Below, one piece after another: positions 19,141 to 29,095 of a stretch of DNA of 62,871 nt; positions within the stretch are counted from its first letter, which is position 1; each line of letters starts with the position of its first letter. Location: assembly GCA_001314805.1 (NCBI GenBank), contig LJSY01000023.1, positions 1 through 62,871 on the forward strand. Direction: 5' to 3'. The position numbers were made by a program, and so were the translations under genes. Origin of the DNA: Rhodobacteraceae bacterium HLUCCO18. GTDB lineage: Bacteria > Pseudomonadota > Alphaproteobacteria > Rhodobacterales > Rhodobacteraceae. The notes under the pieces were generated by a model. It did not search any database and was not told where the DNA came from. It was given only the letters and a program-made list of their open reading frames with translations.

Positions 19141-20348
19141 TGCCGCGCGCCTTTCTGGTGGTGATGGACAGTGTCGGCTGTGGCGGGGCGCCGGATGCTG
19201 ATCAGTTCTTCAACGGCGATCTGCCGGATGCGGGCGCCAACACGCTGGGCCATATCGCGGCGGCCTGCGCGCGCGGCGAGGCGGAGGAACGGCGCTCGGG
19301 CCTCTTGCACATTCCGAACCTTGATGCACTGGGTCTGGGGGCGGCTGTCCGGCTTGCCTCGGGCGCGCGGGCGGAGGGGCTGGATGCCGATCCGACCGGC
19401 CTCTGGGGAGCTGCAGAAGAGGTCAGCCCGGGCAAGGACACGCCCTCGGGGCATTGGGAGCTTGCCGGTCTGCCGGTGCCGTGGGACTGGAGCTACTTTC
19501 CAAAATCCGATCCGGCCTTCCCCGATGACATTGTGGCGGAGGTCAAGCGCCTCGCCGGCACCGATGGCATCCTCGGCAACTGCCACGCCAGCGGCACCGA
19601 GATCATCGCGCGGCTGGGCGAGGCGCATGAGCGCACTGGCTGGCCGATCTGTTACACCTCGGTCGACAGCGTGTTCCAGATCGCCGCCCATGAGGAAAGC
19701 TTCGGCCTCGATCGTCTGCTTGCGCTTTGCGAGGGGCTGGCGCCGATGCTGCACGCGCGCCGCGTCGGCCGGGTCATCGCGCGGCCTTTCGTGGGGGAAC
19801 CGGGCAATTACACCCGCACCGTCAACCGCCGCGATTATGCCATCGCCCCGCCGGAACCCACGCTGCTGGACTGGGTGCAGGCGGCGGGCCGCAAGACCTA
19901 CGGGATCGGCAAGATCCGCGACATCTTCGCGGGGCAGGGGGTGGGCCAGTACGTGAAGGGGGCCGATGCCGACCTGATGGAGCATCTCGGCGACCACGTG
20001 AAAAACGCCGAGGACGGAAGCCTGACCTTCGCCAATTTCGTCGAGTTCGACAGTCTTTACGGCCACCGCCGGAACGTGTCGGGCTACGCGCGGCACCTCG
20101 AATGGTTCGACGCCGCCATCGGTCCCGTGCTGGCCGCGCTGGAGCCTGACGACCTGATGCTGTTCACCGCCGATCACGGCAACGACCCGACCTGGCCCGG
20201 AACGGACCACACCCGCGAGAGGGTGCCGGTCATTGCCAAGGGGCCCTATTCCGGGCAGATCGGCATCCGCGGATTCGTCGACGTCGCCGCTTCGGTCGCG
20301 CGCCACCTGGGCGTGCCGTCGGCGGGGCCGGGGCAATCCTTCATCTGA
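19140..20348 (+). CDS. deoB: Phosphopentomutase
   Basis: It isomerises (deoxy)ribose 1-phosphate to the 5-phosphate. The 402-residue protein has alkaline-phosphatase-fold metal motifs: VVMDSVGCGGAPDA at the N-terminus, GKDTPSGHWE with the phospho-threonine, and TADHGNDPT near the end. It overlaps deoA by one base (TGATG). It links the phosphorylase to central metabolism. Confidence 0.95.
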   Translation: MPRAFLVVMDSVGCGGAPDADQFFNGDLPDAGANTLGHIAAACARGEAEERRSGLLHIPNLDALGLGAAVRLASGARAEGLDADPTGLWGAAEEVSPGKDTPSGHWELAGLPVPWDWSYFPKSDPAFPDDIVAEVKRLAGTDGILGNCHASGTEIIARLGEAHERTGWPICYTSVDSVFQIAAHEESFGLDRLLALCEGLAPMLHARRVGRVIARPFVGEPGNYTRTVNRRDYAIAPPEPTLLDWVQAAGRKTYGIGKIRDIFAGQGVGQYVKGADADLMEHLGDHVKNAEDGSLTFANFVEFDSLYGHRRNVSGYARHLEWFDAAIGPVLAALEPDDLMLFTADHGNDPTWPGTDHTRERVPVIAKGPYSGQIGIRGFVDVAASVARHLGVPSAGPGQSFI

Positions 20349-20371
20349 CCGAGAGGGGCCGGGACGCGCGC

Positions 20372-20530
20372 ATGTCGTCGGAAACCGTCTATTTCTTCAT
20401 GACGCTGATCGTGGTCACGCTGGCCGTGCGTTTCATCGGTCCGCTGATCGGGCGGCCGCGCACGCCCTGGCGCGGGTCGTTCATCTTCGGCCTCATCATC
20501 GCCTTCATCGGCTGGGCCATAGGAGCATGA
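20372..20530 (+). CDS. Small two-helix membrane protein
   Basis: A 52-residue protein starts at ATG 20372 and ends four bases before add. It has two hydrophobic helices (about 6-24 and 36-51) joined by a basic GRPRTPWR loop. I do not recognise a family. It sits inside the salvage operon between deoB and add with normal spacing and GC-rich codon use, so it is very likely translated. A transport or envelope accessory role is conceivable. Confidence 0.7.
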   Translation: MSSETVYFFMTLIVVTLAVRFIGPLIGRPRTPWRGSFIFGLIIAFIGWAIGA

Positions 20531-20534
20531 CCGC

Positions 20535-21512
20535 ATGAAAGACCTGCCGAAGATCGAGCTTCACCTGCACCACGAGGGCGCGGCGCCGCCCGCCTTCATC
20601 CGCGGGCTGGCCAAGGAGAAGGGCGTCGACCTCTCGGGCATCTTCCGGGAGGACGGCAGCTACGCCTACCGCGATTTCTGGCATTTCCTGTCGGTCTACG
20701 AGGCGGCGACGAGCGTCCTGCAAACGCCCGAGGACTACGCCCGCCTGACCCGCGCCGTTCTGGAGGAAAGCGCGGAAAACGGCGTCATTTATTCCGAGAC
20801 GTTCCTCAGCCCCGATTTCTGCGGCGGCGGAGATGTGGACGCGTGGCGCGACTACCTCCACGCCATCCGCGAGACGGCGGAGGCGGCCGAGCGCGACCTT
20901 GGCATCACGCTGAGGGGCATCGTCACCTGCATCCGCCATTTCGGCCCTGACCGCGCGAAACCGATCGCGGAATGCGCGGCCGAGACGGCTGGCGACTGGC
21001 TGGTGGGCTTCGGGATGGCGGGCGACGAGATGAAGGGGAAGCCGGGCGATTTTCTGTGGGCCTTCGACTGCGCGCGGGAGGCGGGGCTTCGCATCACGGT
21101 GCATGCGGGCGAATGGGGTGGGGCGGCATCGGTCCGCGACGCGCTCGATGCGCTGAACCCCGAACGGATCGGCCATGGCGTGCAGGCCATCGAGGACCTC
21201 GCTCTGGTCGACAGGCTGGCCGAGGACGGGATCGTGCTGGAATGCTGCCCGGGGTCGAACGTGACGCTCGGCGTCTTCCCGTCGTGGCGCGCGCATCCGA
21301 TCGAAAAACTCCGCGCGCGTGGCGTGAAGGTCACCGTCTCCACCGACGACCCGCCGTTTTTCCACACCACGATGACGGCCGAATACGAGAACCTCGCCCG
21401 CAGCTTCGACTGGGACGAAGGCGTTTTCGCCGAGATCGCGCGCACATCGCTTGACGCCGCCTTCTGCGACGCGGCCACGAAAGAGAAAATCGCCAAGAAA
21501 CTGGGGGACTAG
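20535..21512 (+). CDS. add: Adenosine deaminase
   Basis: It deaminates adenosine and deoxyadenosine to inosine forms. The 325-residue protein has the metal motif HLHHEGA (most family members have HLHxxL), HAGEWGG with the catalytic glutamate region, and STDDPPFF near the C-terminus. It might act on a related aminated purine; the HLHHEG variant also occurs in some adenosine deaminase-like proteins. It lies within the salvage operon, six bases before upp. Confidence 0.9.
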   Translation: MKDLPKIELHLHHEGAAPPAFIRGLAKEKGVDLSGIFREDGSYAYRDFWHFLSVYEAATSVLQTPEDYARLTRAVLEESAENGVIYSETFLSPDFCGGGDVDAWRDYLHAIRETAEAAERDLGITLRGIVTCIRHFGPDRAKPIAECAAETAGDWLVGFGMAGDEMKGKPGDFLWAFDCAREAGLRITVHAGEWGGAASVRDALDALNPERIGHGVQAIEDLALVDRLAEDGIVLECCPGSNVTLGVFPSWRAHPIEKLRARGVKVTVSTDDPPFFHTTMTAEYENLARSFDWDEGVFAEIARTSLDAAFCDAATKEKIAKKLGD

Positions 21513-21518
21513 CGCCAC

Positions 21519-22166
21519 ATGACCGAGCATCTGACCGCCGAACACCTAACGGTCGTCGACCACCCGCTGGTGCAGCACAAGCTGACGCTGATGCGGGACA
21601 AGGACACCTCCACCAAGTCCTTCCGCCAGCTTCTGCGCGAGATCAGCCACCTTCTGGCCTACGAGATCACGCGCGAGTTGCCGATGACGACGATGGAGGT
21701 GGAAACGCCGCTCGAGAGGATGCAGGCGCCGACCATCGCCGGCAAGAAGCTGGCGCTGGTGTCGATCCTCAGGGCGGGCAACGGTTTGCTCGATGGCATA
21801 CTCGAGCTGATCCCCAACGCGCGGGTGGGCTTCGTGGGGCTGTACCGCGACCCCGAGACTCTGCAGCCGGTGCAGTACTACTTCAAGGTGCCGAACGAGC
21901 TGGAGGACCGGCTGACCATCGTGGTCGATCCGATGCTTGCCACCGGCAATTCTTCGGCCGCGGCCATTGACTTGCTGAAGGAGGCGGGGGCCAGCAACAT
22001 CCGTTTTCTTTGCCTGCTTGCCGCACCCGAGGGGGTGGAGCGCATGAAACAGGCGCATCCCGACGTGCCGATCGTGACCGCCGCGCTCGACAGTCACCTC
22101 AACGACCACGGCTATATCGTGCCAGGGCTGGGGGATGCGGGGGACCGGATGTACGGCACGAAGTGA
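21519..22166 (+). CDS. upp: Uracil phosphoribosyltransferase
   Basis: It joins uracil to PRPP to make UMP. The 215-residue protein has [11 protein letters not shown] and the PRPP motif [11 protein letters not shown], and ends in the usual [11 protein letters not shown]. It closes the operon that begins with cdd, so cytidine, deoxyuridine and adenosine salvage are collected here. A weak hairpin around TCGGCT/AGCCGA follows. Confidence 0.95.
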   Translation: MTEHLTAEHLTVVDHPLVQHKLTLMRDKDTSTKSFRQLLREISHLLAYEITRELPMTTMEVETPLERMQAPTIAGKKLALVSILRAGNGLLDGILELIPNARVGFVGLYRDPETLQPVQYYFKVPNELEDRLTIVVDPMLATGNSSAAAIDLLKEAGASNIRFLCLLAAPEGVERMKQAHPDVPIVTAALDSHLNDHGYIVPGLGDAGDRMYGTK

Positions 22167-22241
22167 GCGCATCGCGGGCTCTCGGCTTTACTTGAGCCGA
22201 TCCATCGGTCAGTCTCCCCTCAGCAACCTTGGGGGGTATGC

Positions 22242-23015
22242 ATGCGCAAGCGACCGGCGAACCTGTCAGCCGTGGCGGGCCTTATGGGATTGGCGATGGC
22301 CTGCGCGGCTGTGGCCCCGGCCGTGGCGCAGCTTGCGACACCGGCCGAACAGCCGCCGTCGGGCTTCGAGGACGCGCAATACGTGGACAGCCAGGGCTGC
22401 GTCTTCGCCCGGATCGACGTGGGTGGCCGGGTGGAATGGGTGCCCCGCGTCGGACCGGACCGGCAGCAGCTGTGCGGGCAGGAGCCCTCGCTCACGGCCG
22501 AGGTGGCGGCGCCCTCCGAAGCTGCGCCCGAACCCGTGCTGGAGACAGCCGTCGCGCCCGCGCCGCCGCCCGCGCCACCGCCGCGCAGGGCTGTGCGCAG
22601 CGTGGCCGCCGCCCCGCCGCCCGTGATACCTGCACCCGTGGCCCAACTTGTGCCCGTGCAGATCCTCCTGCCCGATACGGTCGCGACCTCGGACGTGACA
22701 CTTGCAGCACCTTGTGCGGATCCCGCCAGCATTGCCGCGCAATATCTCGAGAACGCGATCGTGCCGCCCTGTACGACCGCGCCGGCCCCGTCGCGCGACC
22801 TGACCCACGGTACCGACCGTCCGCCGCCGCGCGCGACCGACAGCCCGGTGGCAAGGCTGCGCGTGGAGCGTCCATCGCCGCCGCCCGGATACGAACGCGT
22901 CTGGACCGATGGGCGTCTCAATCCCTATCGCGGCATCCGCACCGTGGAGGGGGAAGCGCAGATGCGTATGGTCTGGACCGACACCGTCCCGCGCCGGCTT
23001 GTGGCAGCCGACTAG
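22242..23015 (+). CDS. Secreted proline/alanine-rich protein of unknown function
   Basis: A 257-residue protein with an N-terminal signal peptide (hydrophobic about 8-29, ending AVAQ). A cysteine-containing globular segment follows (about 40-80, with DSQGCVFARIDVGGRVEWVP), then a low-complexity proline/alanine linker, and a conserved-looking C-terminal block (PGYERVWTDGRLNPYRG, then MRMVWTDTVPRRL). It looks periplasmic or envelope-associated. I do not recognise a defined family. Confidence 0.65.
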   Translation: MRKRPANLSAVAGLMGLAMACAAVAPAVAQLATPAEQPPSGFEDAQYVDSQGCVFARIDVGGRVEWVPRVGPDRQQLCGQEPSLTAEVAAPSEAAPEPVLETAVAPAPPPAPPPRRAVRSVAAAPPPVIPAPVAQLVPVQILLPDTVATSDVTLAAPCADPASIAAQYLENAIVPPCTTAPAPSRDLTHGTDRPPPRATDSPVARLRVERPSPPPGYERVWTDGRLNPYRGIRTVEGEAQMRMVWTDTVPRRLVAAD

Positions 23016-23045
23016 GCTCAGCAGCCCGTGCTCGGCCGCCCGTGC

Positions 23046-24065
23046 TCAGCCGCCCGTGCAGACGTTCTGCAGGCTGACCCAGTCCTCGTCGCTGATCAGG
23101 GCGGCATGGGGCCGGCCGCGCATCGGGTCGGCCTCGATCAGGGTCAGCACGCTTTCGCCCGACACGTCGCGCGCATAGGCATAGGCTTCGGTCGACATGC
23201 GCGCCGCGGCGAAGCGTTCGACCAGCGCCGCGTCCGGGACCGGTGGGCGCGGGCGGCTGAGCAGGGAAACGGCATGGTCACGGAGCGCCGCGCCGGGCAG
23301 ATCGCCGGTGGTCAGTAGCCGGAAGGTCGTGACCAGCCCGGCATCGGACAGAAGCGCCAGCATCGGGTCGAGCGAGTCCCGCCGCACGTCCTCGGCCAGC
23401 AGGTACCCCGCCAGAACGTCGGGGCTTTCGTGATCCTCGGCCAGCGCGGCGCTCGCCACGATGAACGCGCCGGGCAGGCTGAGCGTGTCGGGAATCGTGT
23501 CGGGGATCAGCAGGACGCGCGGTGCGGGCGTGCCCAAAACGCGGGTCGACAGACGCGCCAGCGCCACGCGCGCGCGCGGCCCGTCGCAGGGCTGGCCCGC
23601 GAGCCGGCCGATCTCCTCCAGCAGCGCCTCGCCGATCTCGATGCGCTTGGCCTCTGGCAGCATCAGGACGGTCTGACGCGTCAGCGCGCCGGGCAGCCAG
23701 AACACCGCGCCCGCCAGCAGCGCAAGACCCGCCGCCGCCCCGATCATCCAGCGCAGGCGACCGGGATGGGGCCGTGCCTTTTCGATGGCGGAGCGCACCG
23801 CCTCGATCGCCGCGATCATGTCGGGGTCGTCGATCTCGAGCCGTTCACCGGCATCCGTGCCGGGGGCGTAGAGCGCGGGGCTGCGTCCCGGGTTGAGACG
23901 CTCGATCGCGGGCAGCGACCAGTGGGTCAGCGCGGTCTCGGCTGGCGTCGACACCACGAGCGTCGCCTCGCCCAGCGACACCACCACCTCCCGGCGCTGG
24001 TCCTCGGGGCCGTCGCGCCACAACCCGAGGGACTCGAGCCTGCGGTATTGCTCCAGGACGGTCAT
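23046..24065 (-). CDS. Membrane-anchored degenerate M48-like protein
   Basis: A 339-residue protein with one transmembrane helix (about 106-126). After it, residues 186-230 read like the core of M48 zinc peptidases: DTLSLPGAFIVASAAL, then SPDVLAGYLLAEDVRRD. Where active M48 enzymes have HExxH (as in LAGVLAHEIGHV) this protein has LLAEDVR, so both zinc histidines are missing. It may be a pseudo-enzyme. ATG 24065 is preferred over longer frames because the protein then starts in a compact domain. It follows the acyl-CoA ligase in the same direction. Confidence 0.6.
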   Translation of the reverse strand: MTVLEQYRRLESLGLWRDGPEDQRREVVVSLGEATLVVSTPAETALTHWSLPAIERLNPGRSPALYAPGTDAGERLEIDDPDMIAAIEAVRSAIEKARPHPGRLRWMIGAAAGLALLAGAVFWLPGALTRQTVLMLPEAKRIEIGEALLEEIGRLAGQPCDGPRARVALARLSTRVLGTPAPRVLLIPDTIPDTLSLPGAFIVASAALAEDHESPDVLAGYLLAEDVRRDSLDPMLALLSDAGLVTTFRLLTTGDLPGAALRDHAVSLLSRPRPPVPDAALVERFAAARMSTEAYAYARDVSGESVLTLIEADPMRGRPHAALISDEDWVSLQNVCTGG

Positions 24066-24175
24066 CTGCCCATTCGTTTCCTGCGGGTCCCCGCCCGTTT
24101 TGTCTGCCCGGTTCTGGTTGCGGGAAAGCGTAGCGCAGCGCGGTGCGTGGCTCAATGGACTAGACGTTCCCGCGC

Positions 24176-25810
24176 TCAGAGGTCGGCGGCGGCCTTGCGC
24201 AGCTCGAATTTCTGGATCTTGCCGGTGGAGGTCTTGGGAAGTTCCTGAAACACGACGTGTTTCGGCGTCTTGAAGCCCGCGAGCCGCTGCCGCGCGAAGG
24301 CGATGATCTCGGCCTCGTCGGCACTCGCGCCATCCTTCAGTTCCACGAAGGCGCAGGGTACCTCGCCCCATTTCTCATCCGGTTTCGCGACTACGGCGCA
24401 CAGCAGCACGGCGGGATGGTGCATCAAGGTGCCCTCCACCTCGACGGAACTCACGTTCTCGCCGCCCGATATGATGATGTCCTTGGCGCGGTCGGCGATC
24501 TGGATGTAGCTGTCTGGATGCTGCACGGCGATGTCGCCGGTGTGGAAATAGCCGCCCCGGAAGGCCTCGTTCGTGGCGCGCGGGTTCTTGTAGTAACCCT
24601 TCATCGTGGAATTGCCGCGCATCATGATCTCGCCCAGCGCGGTGCCGTCCATCGGGATCTGGGCCATGGCCTCGGCGTCCATCACCGTGATGTGGTCCAT
24701 GTTCGGCATCGCCACGCCCTGCCGCGCCTTGACGGCCGCGCGGTCCGCGCCCTGAAGGCCGTCCCAGACGCCATCCTTGAAGGTGCATTCCGTGGCCGGG
24801 CCATAGGTTTCGGTCAGGCCGTAGACCTGGGTGATGTTGAACCCCATCGTCTCGATCGCCGCGAGGGTCGCGGCGGCGGGCGGCGCACCCGCCGTGAAGA
24901 CCTCGACCGTGTGGTCGAAGGCGCGGCGCTCGGTGTCCTTGGCGTTCACGATCATGTTCAGAACGATGGGCGCGCCGCCGAAATGGGTCACGCCCTCGTC
25001 GGCGATGGCGTCGTAGATGGCCTTCGCGGTGATGTCGCGGCAGCAGACCGTGGTTCCGCCCACCGCAGGCATGGTCCAGACGTGGCACCAGTTGTTGCAG
25101 TGAAACAGCGGCACGATGGTCAGGTAGGTGGGATGGAGCGTCATCCGCCACGAGATCGGCGTGCCCATGGTGATGAGGTAGGCGCCCCGGTGGTGGTAGA
25201 CGACGCCCTTGGGCCGCCCCGTGGTGCCGGAGGTGTAGTTGAGCGCAATCGATTCCCACTCGTCGACGGGCATGATCCACGCGAATTCCGGGTCGCCTTC
25301 GGCCAGAAGCTGGTCATAGGTGATGTGCCGCCCCGAGGCGTGATAGCCCGCGCCCTCGTCGGGCACCTCCACGATCAGCGGCAGATCCTCGGCCTCCATT
25401 GCCTTCAGGGCGGCCTCGACGGTGCCGAGAAACTGCGTGTCGCACAGCACGATCTTCGCCTCGCCATGGTCGAGGATGTAGGAGATCGTGCCGACGTCGA
25501 GCCGCACGTTGATGGAATTCAGCACCGCCCCGCAGGCGGGCACGCCGAAATGCGCCTCGACATGGGGGTGCGTGTTGGGCAGGACGGCGGCGACAACGTC
25601 ACCCGGCGCGATGCCGCGTTTTGCGAGCGCCGAGGCCAGTTGCGACACCCGCGCGTGATATTCGGCATAGGTCGTGCGGAACGCGCCGTCGACCACCGCC
25701 GTCCGTTCGGGGAAGACACGCGCCGCCCGGATCAGGTGGCTGAGCGGGGTGAGGGGAACGAAGTTCGCGGAGCGTTTCTCAAGCCCGGTTTCGTCCTTCA
25801 TCCAGCCCAT
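24176..25810 (-). CDS. Fatty-acyl-CoA / acyl-CoA ligase
   Basis: An AMP-binding ligase of 544 residues that activates a carboxylic acid to its CoA thioester. Motifs are NYTSGTTGRPKGVVYHH, QVYGLTETYGP, GGYFHTGDIAV, ISGGENVSSVEVEG and the C-terminal KTSTGKIQKFELR. ATG 25810 follows GGGAGGA. The family includes medium-chain acyl-CoA synthetases and methylmercaptopropionate-CoA ligases of roseobacters (DmdB-like); sequence alone does not decide. It lies downstream of the FadJ-like gene in a beta-oxidation block. Confidence 0.85.
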   Translation of the reverse strand: MGWMKDETGLEKRSANFVPLTPLSHLIRAARVFPERTAVVDGAFRTTYAEYHARVSQLASALAKRGIAPGDVVAAVLPNTHPHVEAHFGVPACGAVLNSINVRLDVGTISYILDHGEAKIVLCDTQFLGTVEAALKAMEAEDLPLIVEVPDEGAGYHASGRHITYDQLLAEGDPEFAWIMPVDEWESIALNYTSGTTGRPKGVVYHHRGAYLITMGTPISWRMTLHPTYLTIVPLFHCNNWCHVWTMPAVGGTTVCCRDITAKAIYDAIADEGVTHFGGAPIVLNMIVNAKDTERRAFDHTVEVFTAGAPPAAATLAAIETMGFNITQVYGLTETYGPATECTFKDGVWDGLQGADRAAVKARQGVAMPNMDHITVMDAEAMAQIPMDGTALGEIMMRGNSTMKGYYKNPRATNEAFRGGYFHTGDIAVQHPDSYIQIADRAKDIIISGGENVSSVEVEGTLMHHPAVLLCAVVAKPDEKWGEVPCAFVELKDGASADEAEIIAFARQRLAGFKTPKHVVFQELPKTSTGKIQKFELRKAAADL

Positions 25811-25952
25811 GGCGTATCCTCCCTCTTGCGCAACAATCTTCGCCAAGTCATGGCGTGACGCGCAACAAAAGGGAAGGGGTGTCGCGGCCCTCCGGGCCGC
25901 GATCCCGCGTCAGGACGGACGCGGCGGCAAAATGCGGGCTATCCGGCCCCGG

Positions 25953-28154
25953 TCAGGCGGCGCGCTTCGCCTCGGGTCCGAAGCGTCCGTAGAAGCTCTG
26001 CCCCTTTTCGGCCATCTCCCGCAGAAGCGCGGGGCAGGCGAAGCGGTCGCCGTAGGCCGCGGTCAGTTCATCGCAGCGGTCCGCCGCGTAAGCCGCGCCC
26101 AGCATGTCGAGCCATGAGAACGGGCCGCCCGACCACGGCGCGAAGCCCCAGCCGAGGATCGCGCCCACGTCACCCTCGCGGATGTCCATGAGCACGCCGT
26201 CCTCCAGCGCGCGCACGGCCTCCAGCACCTGCGCGAAGAGAAGCCGGTGCTGCACCTCCGTCAGGTCGGGCTGTTCGTCGGCCACGGGGGCGAGCTCCGC
26301 CAACCCCTCCCAGAGGCCCAGCCGCTTGCCCGCCGCGTCATAGGCGTAGAAGCCGGCCTTGGCCTTGCGGCCCAGCCTTCCCTGCTCGACCATGGCGAAC
26401 ACCACGTCGTCCGCGCCGTCGTCATAGGCGTCACCCATCGCGGCCTTCGTCGCCTTGGCGATCTTCGCGCCGAGGTCGAGCGAGGTCTCGTCGGTCAGCT
26501 GCAGCGGTCCCAGCGGCATGCCCACGAGCTTCGCGGCATTTTCGATCAGGGCGGGGGCCACGCCCTCCTTCAGAAGCCGCACGCCCTCGTTGACGTAAGG
26601 CAGGATGCAGCGGTTGGCGTAGAAGAAACGCGCGTCGTTGACGACGATGGGCGTCTTGCGGATCTGGCGCACGTAATCGAGCGCCTTGGCCACGGCCCGG
26701 TCACCTGTCTCCTTGCCCTTGATGATCTCGACCAGCGCCATCTTGTCGACGGGCGAGAAGAAATGGATGCCGATGAACTGCTCGGGCCTGTCGGAGGCCT
26801 TCGCGAGGTCGGTGATCGGCAAGGTGGAGGTGTTGGTGGCGAAGATCGTCTCGGGGCCCACGGCGGCCAGAACATTCTTCGTCACTTCGGCCTTTACCTT
26901 GGGATCCTCGAACACCGCCTCCACAATCAGGTCGCAGCCTTCAAGCGCGGCATAATCCGTCGTGGCGGTGATCCGGGAAAGCACCTCTGCCTTCTTCTCC
27001 TCCGTCACCTTGCCGCGCTTCATCCCCTTGTCGAGCAGCCCTTCGGAATAGGCCTTACCCTTGTCCGCGGCTTCCTGTGCCGCGTCTATCAGCACGACCT
27101 CGATGCCTGCATTGGCCGAGACATAGGCGATGCCCGCGCCCATCATGCCCGCGCCGATGATGCCGACTTTGTCGGCCTTCTGGTCCGGCACGTCGGGGCG
27201 GTTCGCGCCCTTTTCCAGCGCCTGCTTGTTGACGAAGAGCGACCGGATCATGGCCGAGGAGGAGGGATTCATCAGCACATGGGTGAACCAGCGCGCCTCG
27301 ATCCTCAGTGCGGTGTCGAAATCCACCAGCGCGCCCTCGTAGACGGCCGACAGCAGCGCCTTGGCCGCCGGGTAGACGCCCTTGGTCTTGCCGTTGATCA
27401 TGGCGGATGCGCCGACGAAGGTCATGAAGCCCGCCGGATGATAGGGTGCGCCTCCAGGCATCTTCCAGCCCTTCTGATCCCAAGGCTTGACGATGTCGGC
27501 GTCGGTCGCGGACAGCACCCATTCCTTCGCGCGGGCGAGCAGGTCATCGGGAGCCACGACCTCGTCCACGAGGCTGGCGCCCTTGGCCTTTTTCGGATCG
27601 AGCGTCTTGCCTTCCAGCAGGACGGGCGCGGCGGCCATGGCGCCTACCATGCGGGAATAGCGCGTGGTGCCGCCGCCGCCGGGGAAGATGCCCACGAGGA
27701 TCTCGGGAAGGCCGATCCTGGCCTTGGGATCGTCGGCCATGAAGCGGCGGTGACAGGCCAGCGCGATCTCGGTGCCGATCCCCATGCAGGTGCCGGTGAT
27801 GGCGCAGGCCACGGGCTTGCCGCCCTTGTTGGTCTTGGGGTCGAGACCCGCACGCTCCAGCTTCCGCAGGATACGGTGGCCATTCATGGTGAAATCGAAA
27901 AGGCCGCGGGCGGGATCGTCGCCGGCCTCCTCGCGGATGATGGCCAGCGTGTTGAGGTCCATGCCGCCGGCGAAGGTCGGTTTGCCGGAGGTGATGACGA
28001 TGCCTTTCACGGCGTCATCGGTCAGCGCCGCGTCGATGAGCCCGTCGACCTCGGAAAAGGCCTCGCGGCTCAGCACGTTCATGGATTTGCCGGGCACGTC
28101 CCAGGTGATCACGGCGATGCCATCCGCGTCGATCTGCATCGTGAAATCGGTCAT
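25953..28154 (-). CDS. fadJ: Bifunctional enoyl-CoA hydratase / 3-hydroxyacyl-CoA dehydrogenase
   Basis: A 733-residue multifunctional beta-oxidation protein. The N-terminal crotonase domain has ITGTCMGIGTEIALAC and GIFPGGGGTTR. The NAD domain begins near residue 320 with GIIGAGMMGAGIAYVSANAG, and the catalytic region GIHFFSPVDKMALVEII follows. It is FadB/FadJ type; the gene symbol follows usual naming and FadB is equally defensible. Its ATG overlaps the stop of the preceding NTF2-like gene by four bases, so translation is probably coupled. Confidence 0.92.
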   Translation of the reverse strand: MTDFTMQIDADGIAVITWDVPGKSMNVLSREAFSEVDGLIDAALTDDAVKGIVITSGKPTFAGGMDLNTLAIIREEAGDDPARGLFDFTMNGHRILRKLERAGLDPKTNKGGKPVACAITGTCMGIGTEIALACHRRFMADDPKARIGLPEILVGIFPGGGGTTRYSRMVGAMAAAPVLLEGKTLDPKKAKGASLVDEVVAPDDLLARAKEWVLSATDADIVKPWDQKGWKMPGGAPYHPAGFMTFVGASAMINGKTKGVYPAAKALLSAVYEGALVDFDTALRIEARWFTHVLMNPSSSAMIRSLFVNKQALEKGANRPDVPDQKADKVGIIGAGMMGAGIAYVSANAGIEVVLIDAAQEAADKGKAYSEGLLDKGMKRGKVTEEKKAEVLSRITATTDYAALEGCDLIVEAVFEDPKVKAEVTKNVLAAVGPETIFATNTSTLPITDLAKASDRPEQFIGIHFFSPVDKMALVEIIKGKETGDRAVAKALDYVRQIRKTPIVVNDARFFYANRCILPYVNEGVRLLKEGVAPALIENAAKLVGMPLGPLQLTDETSLDLGAKIAKATKAAMGDAYDDGADDVVFAMVEQGRLGRKAKAGFYAYDAAGKRLGLWEGLAELAPVADEQPDLTEVQHRLLFAQVLEAVRALEDGVLMDIREGDVGAILGWGFAPWSGGPFSWLDMLGAAYAADRCDELTAAYGDRFACPALLREMAEKGQSFYGRFGPEAKRAA

Positions 28155-29095
28155 GTCTTGGTCCTCTCGTGGATCTCGCGCAATGTTGGAAGGTCGGGGG
28201 ACAGCTCGAATTCGCCGTCCTGAAAGGCCTTGGTCGACAGCGCATTGGCCACCGAAGTGCAGAGCCAGCGTCCGTCTTTCAGCACCAGGATCATGCGACT
28301 GCGCACCGGGCCGAACCGCGTTTCGCCGTCCCGCGTCAGCGTGACGTCGTGATAGCCCAGAATCCGCGTGGTGGACAGGAACAGCGCCGAATCCGGGCGG
28401 ACGGTGACGCGGTCGGCACCGTTGCGCGCCATGGACCAGTGCAGGGCGTCCCAGAACACGCGCCCGTCCTCTGGGGTTGCGATGGTGTAATCCTCGTGGT
28501 CGTGATGGATCCCGTAGGGCATCGTGTAGTGAGCGTGGACGGCGTCGTAATCCTTGCCGCCGGCGGCCTCGGCGATGGCCGCGACGGTCTTCGCGTAGAT
28601 CGGCAAGGCCGCGTCCGAGGCCGGTACCGCCCAAGCCGGTTCAGCCGACCATTGCGCGGAAAAGATGCCGTGGCGGGCCTGCGCATTGCGGCGGGGATAG
28701 AGTGCGTCGGCGATCTCATGTTCGGCATAGGACGTCTTCCAGATGGTCCCGGCCCGCTTCAGGATCATCCGGTTGGCATAGGGGTCCACCACGGGGGTCG
28801 CCCCGCGCAGGGCGTAGGTGACGTGAAATCCCTCGATCGTGTCCGCGTCCAGATACCGCGCCGTGCGTGCGATGCGGTGGTAGTCGGTCACACCCTGCGA
28901 GGCGAGCCATTCGTGGAGCTGGCTGATATCGCCGTGGAGATCACTTTTGGTTTCGATGACCTCCACGCCCTGTGCGGTGCGGAACACGAAGGGCAATTGG
29001 ACATGCTCGGCATAGGCCTCGGCAGCGCCCCGGAACACCAGCCGCGTGCTGGCGTCCAGATGTGACTGGTAGATGTCGATGGCCTCATCGCTCAT
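28151..29095 (-). CDS. Two-domain NTF2-like (SnoaL-type) protein
   Basis: A 314-residue protein made of two NTF2-like halves. The first (about 5-125) begins AIDIYQSHLDASTRLVF and resembles the two single-domain neighbours downstream in coordinates. The second (about 165-290) has YAKTVAAIAEA at its start and a beta sheet with SRMILVLKDGRWLC. Overlaps of four bases with both flanking genes make one translational unit. Such folds bind small hydrophobic ligands or act as isomerases and dehydratases. No catalytic residues are certain. Unknown function. Confidence 0.6.
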   Translation of the reverse strand: MSDEAIDIYQSHLDASTRLVFRGAAEAYAEHVQLPFVFRTAQGVEVIETKSDLHGDISQLHEWLASQGVTDYHRIARTARYLDADTIEGFHVTYALRGATPVVDPYANRMILKRAGTIWKTSYAEHEIADALYPRRNAQARHGIFSAQWSAEPAWAVPASDAALPIYAKTVAAIAEAAGGKDYDAVHAHYTMPYGIHHDHEDYTIATPEDGRVFWDALHWSMARNGADRVTVRPDSALFLSTTRILGYHDVTLTRDGETRFGPVRSRMILVLKDGRWLCTSVANALSTKAFQDGEFELSPDLPTLREIHERTKT

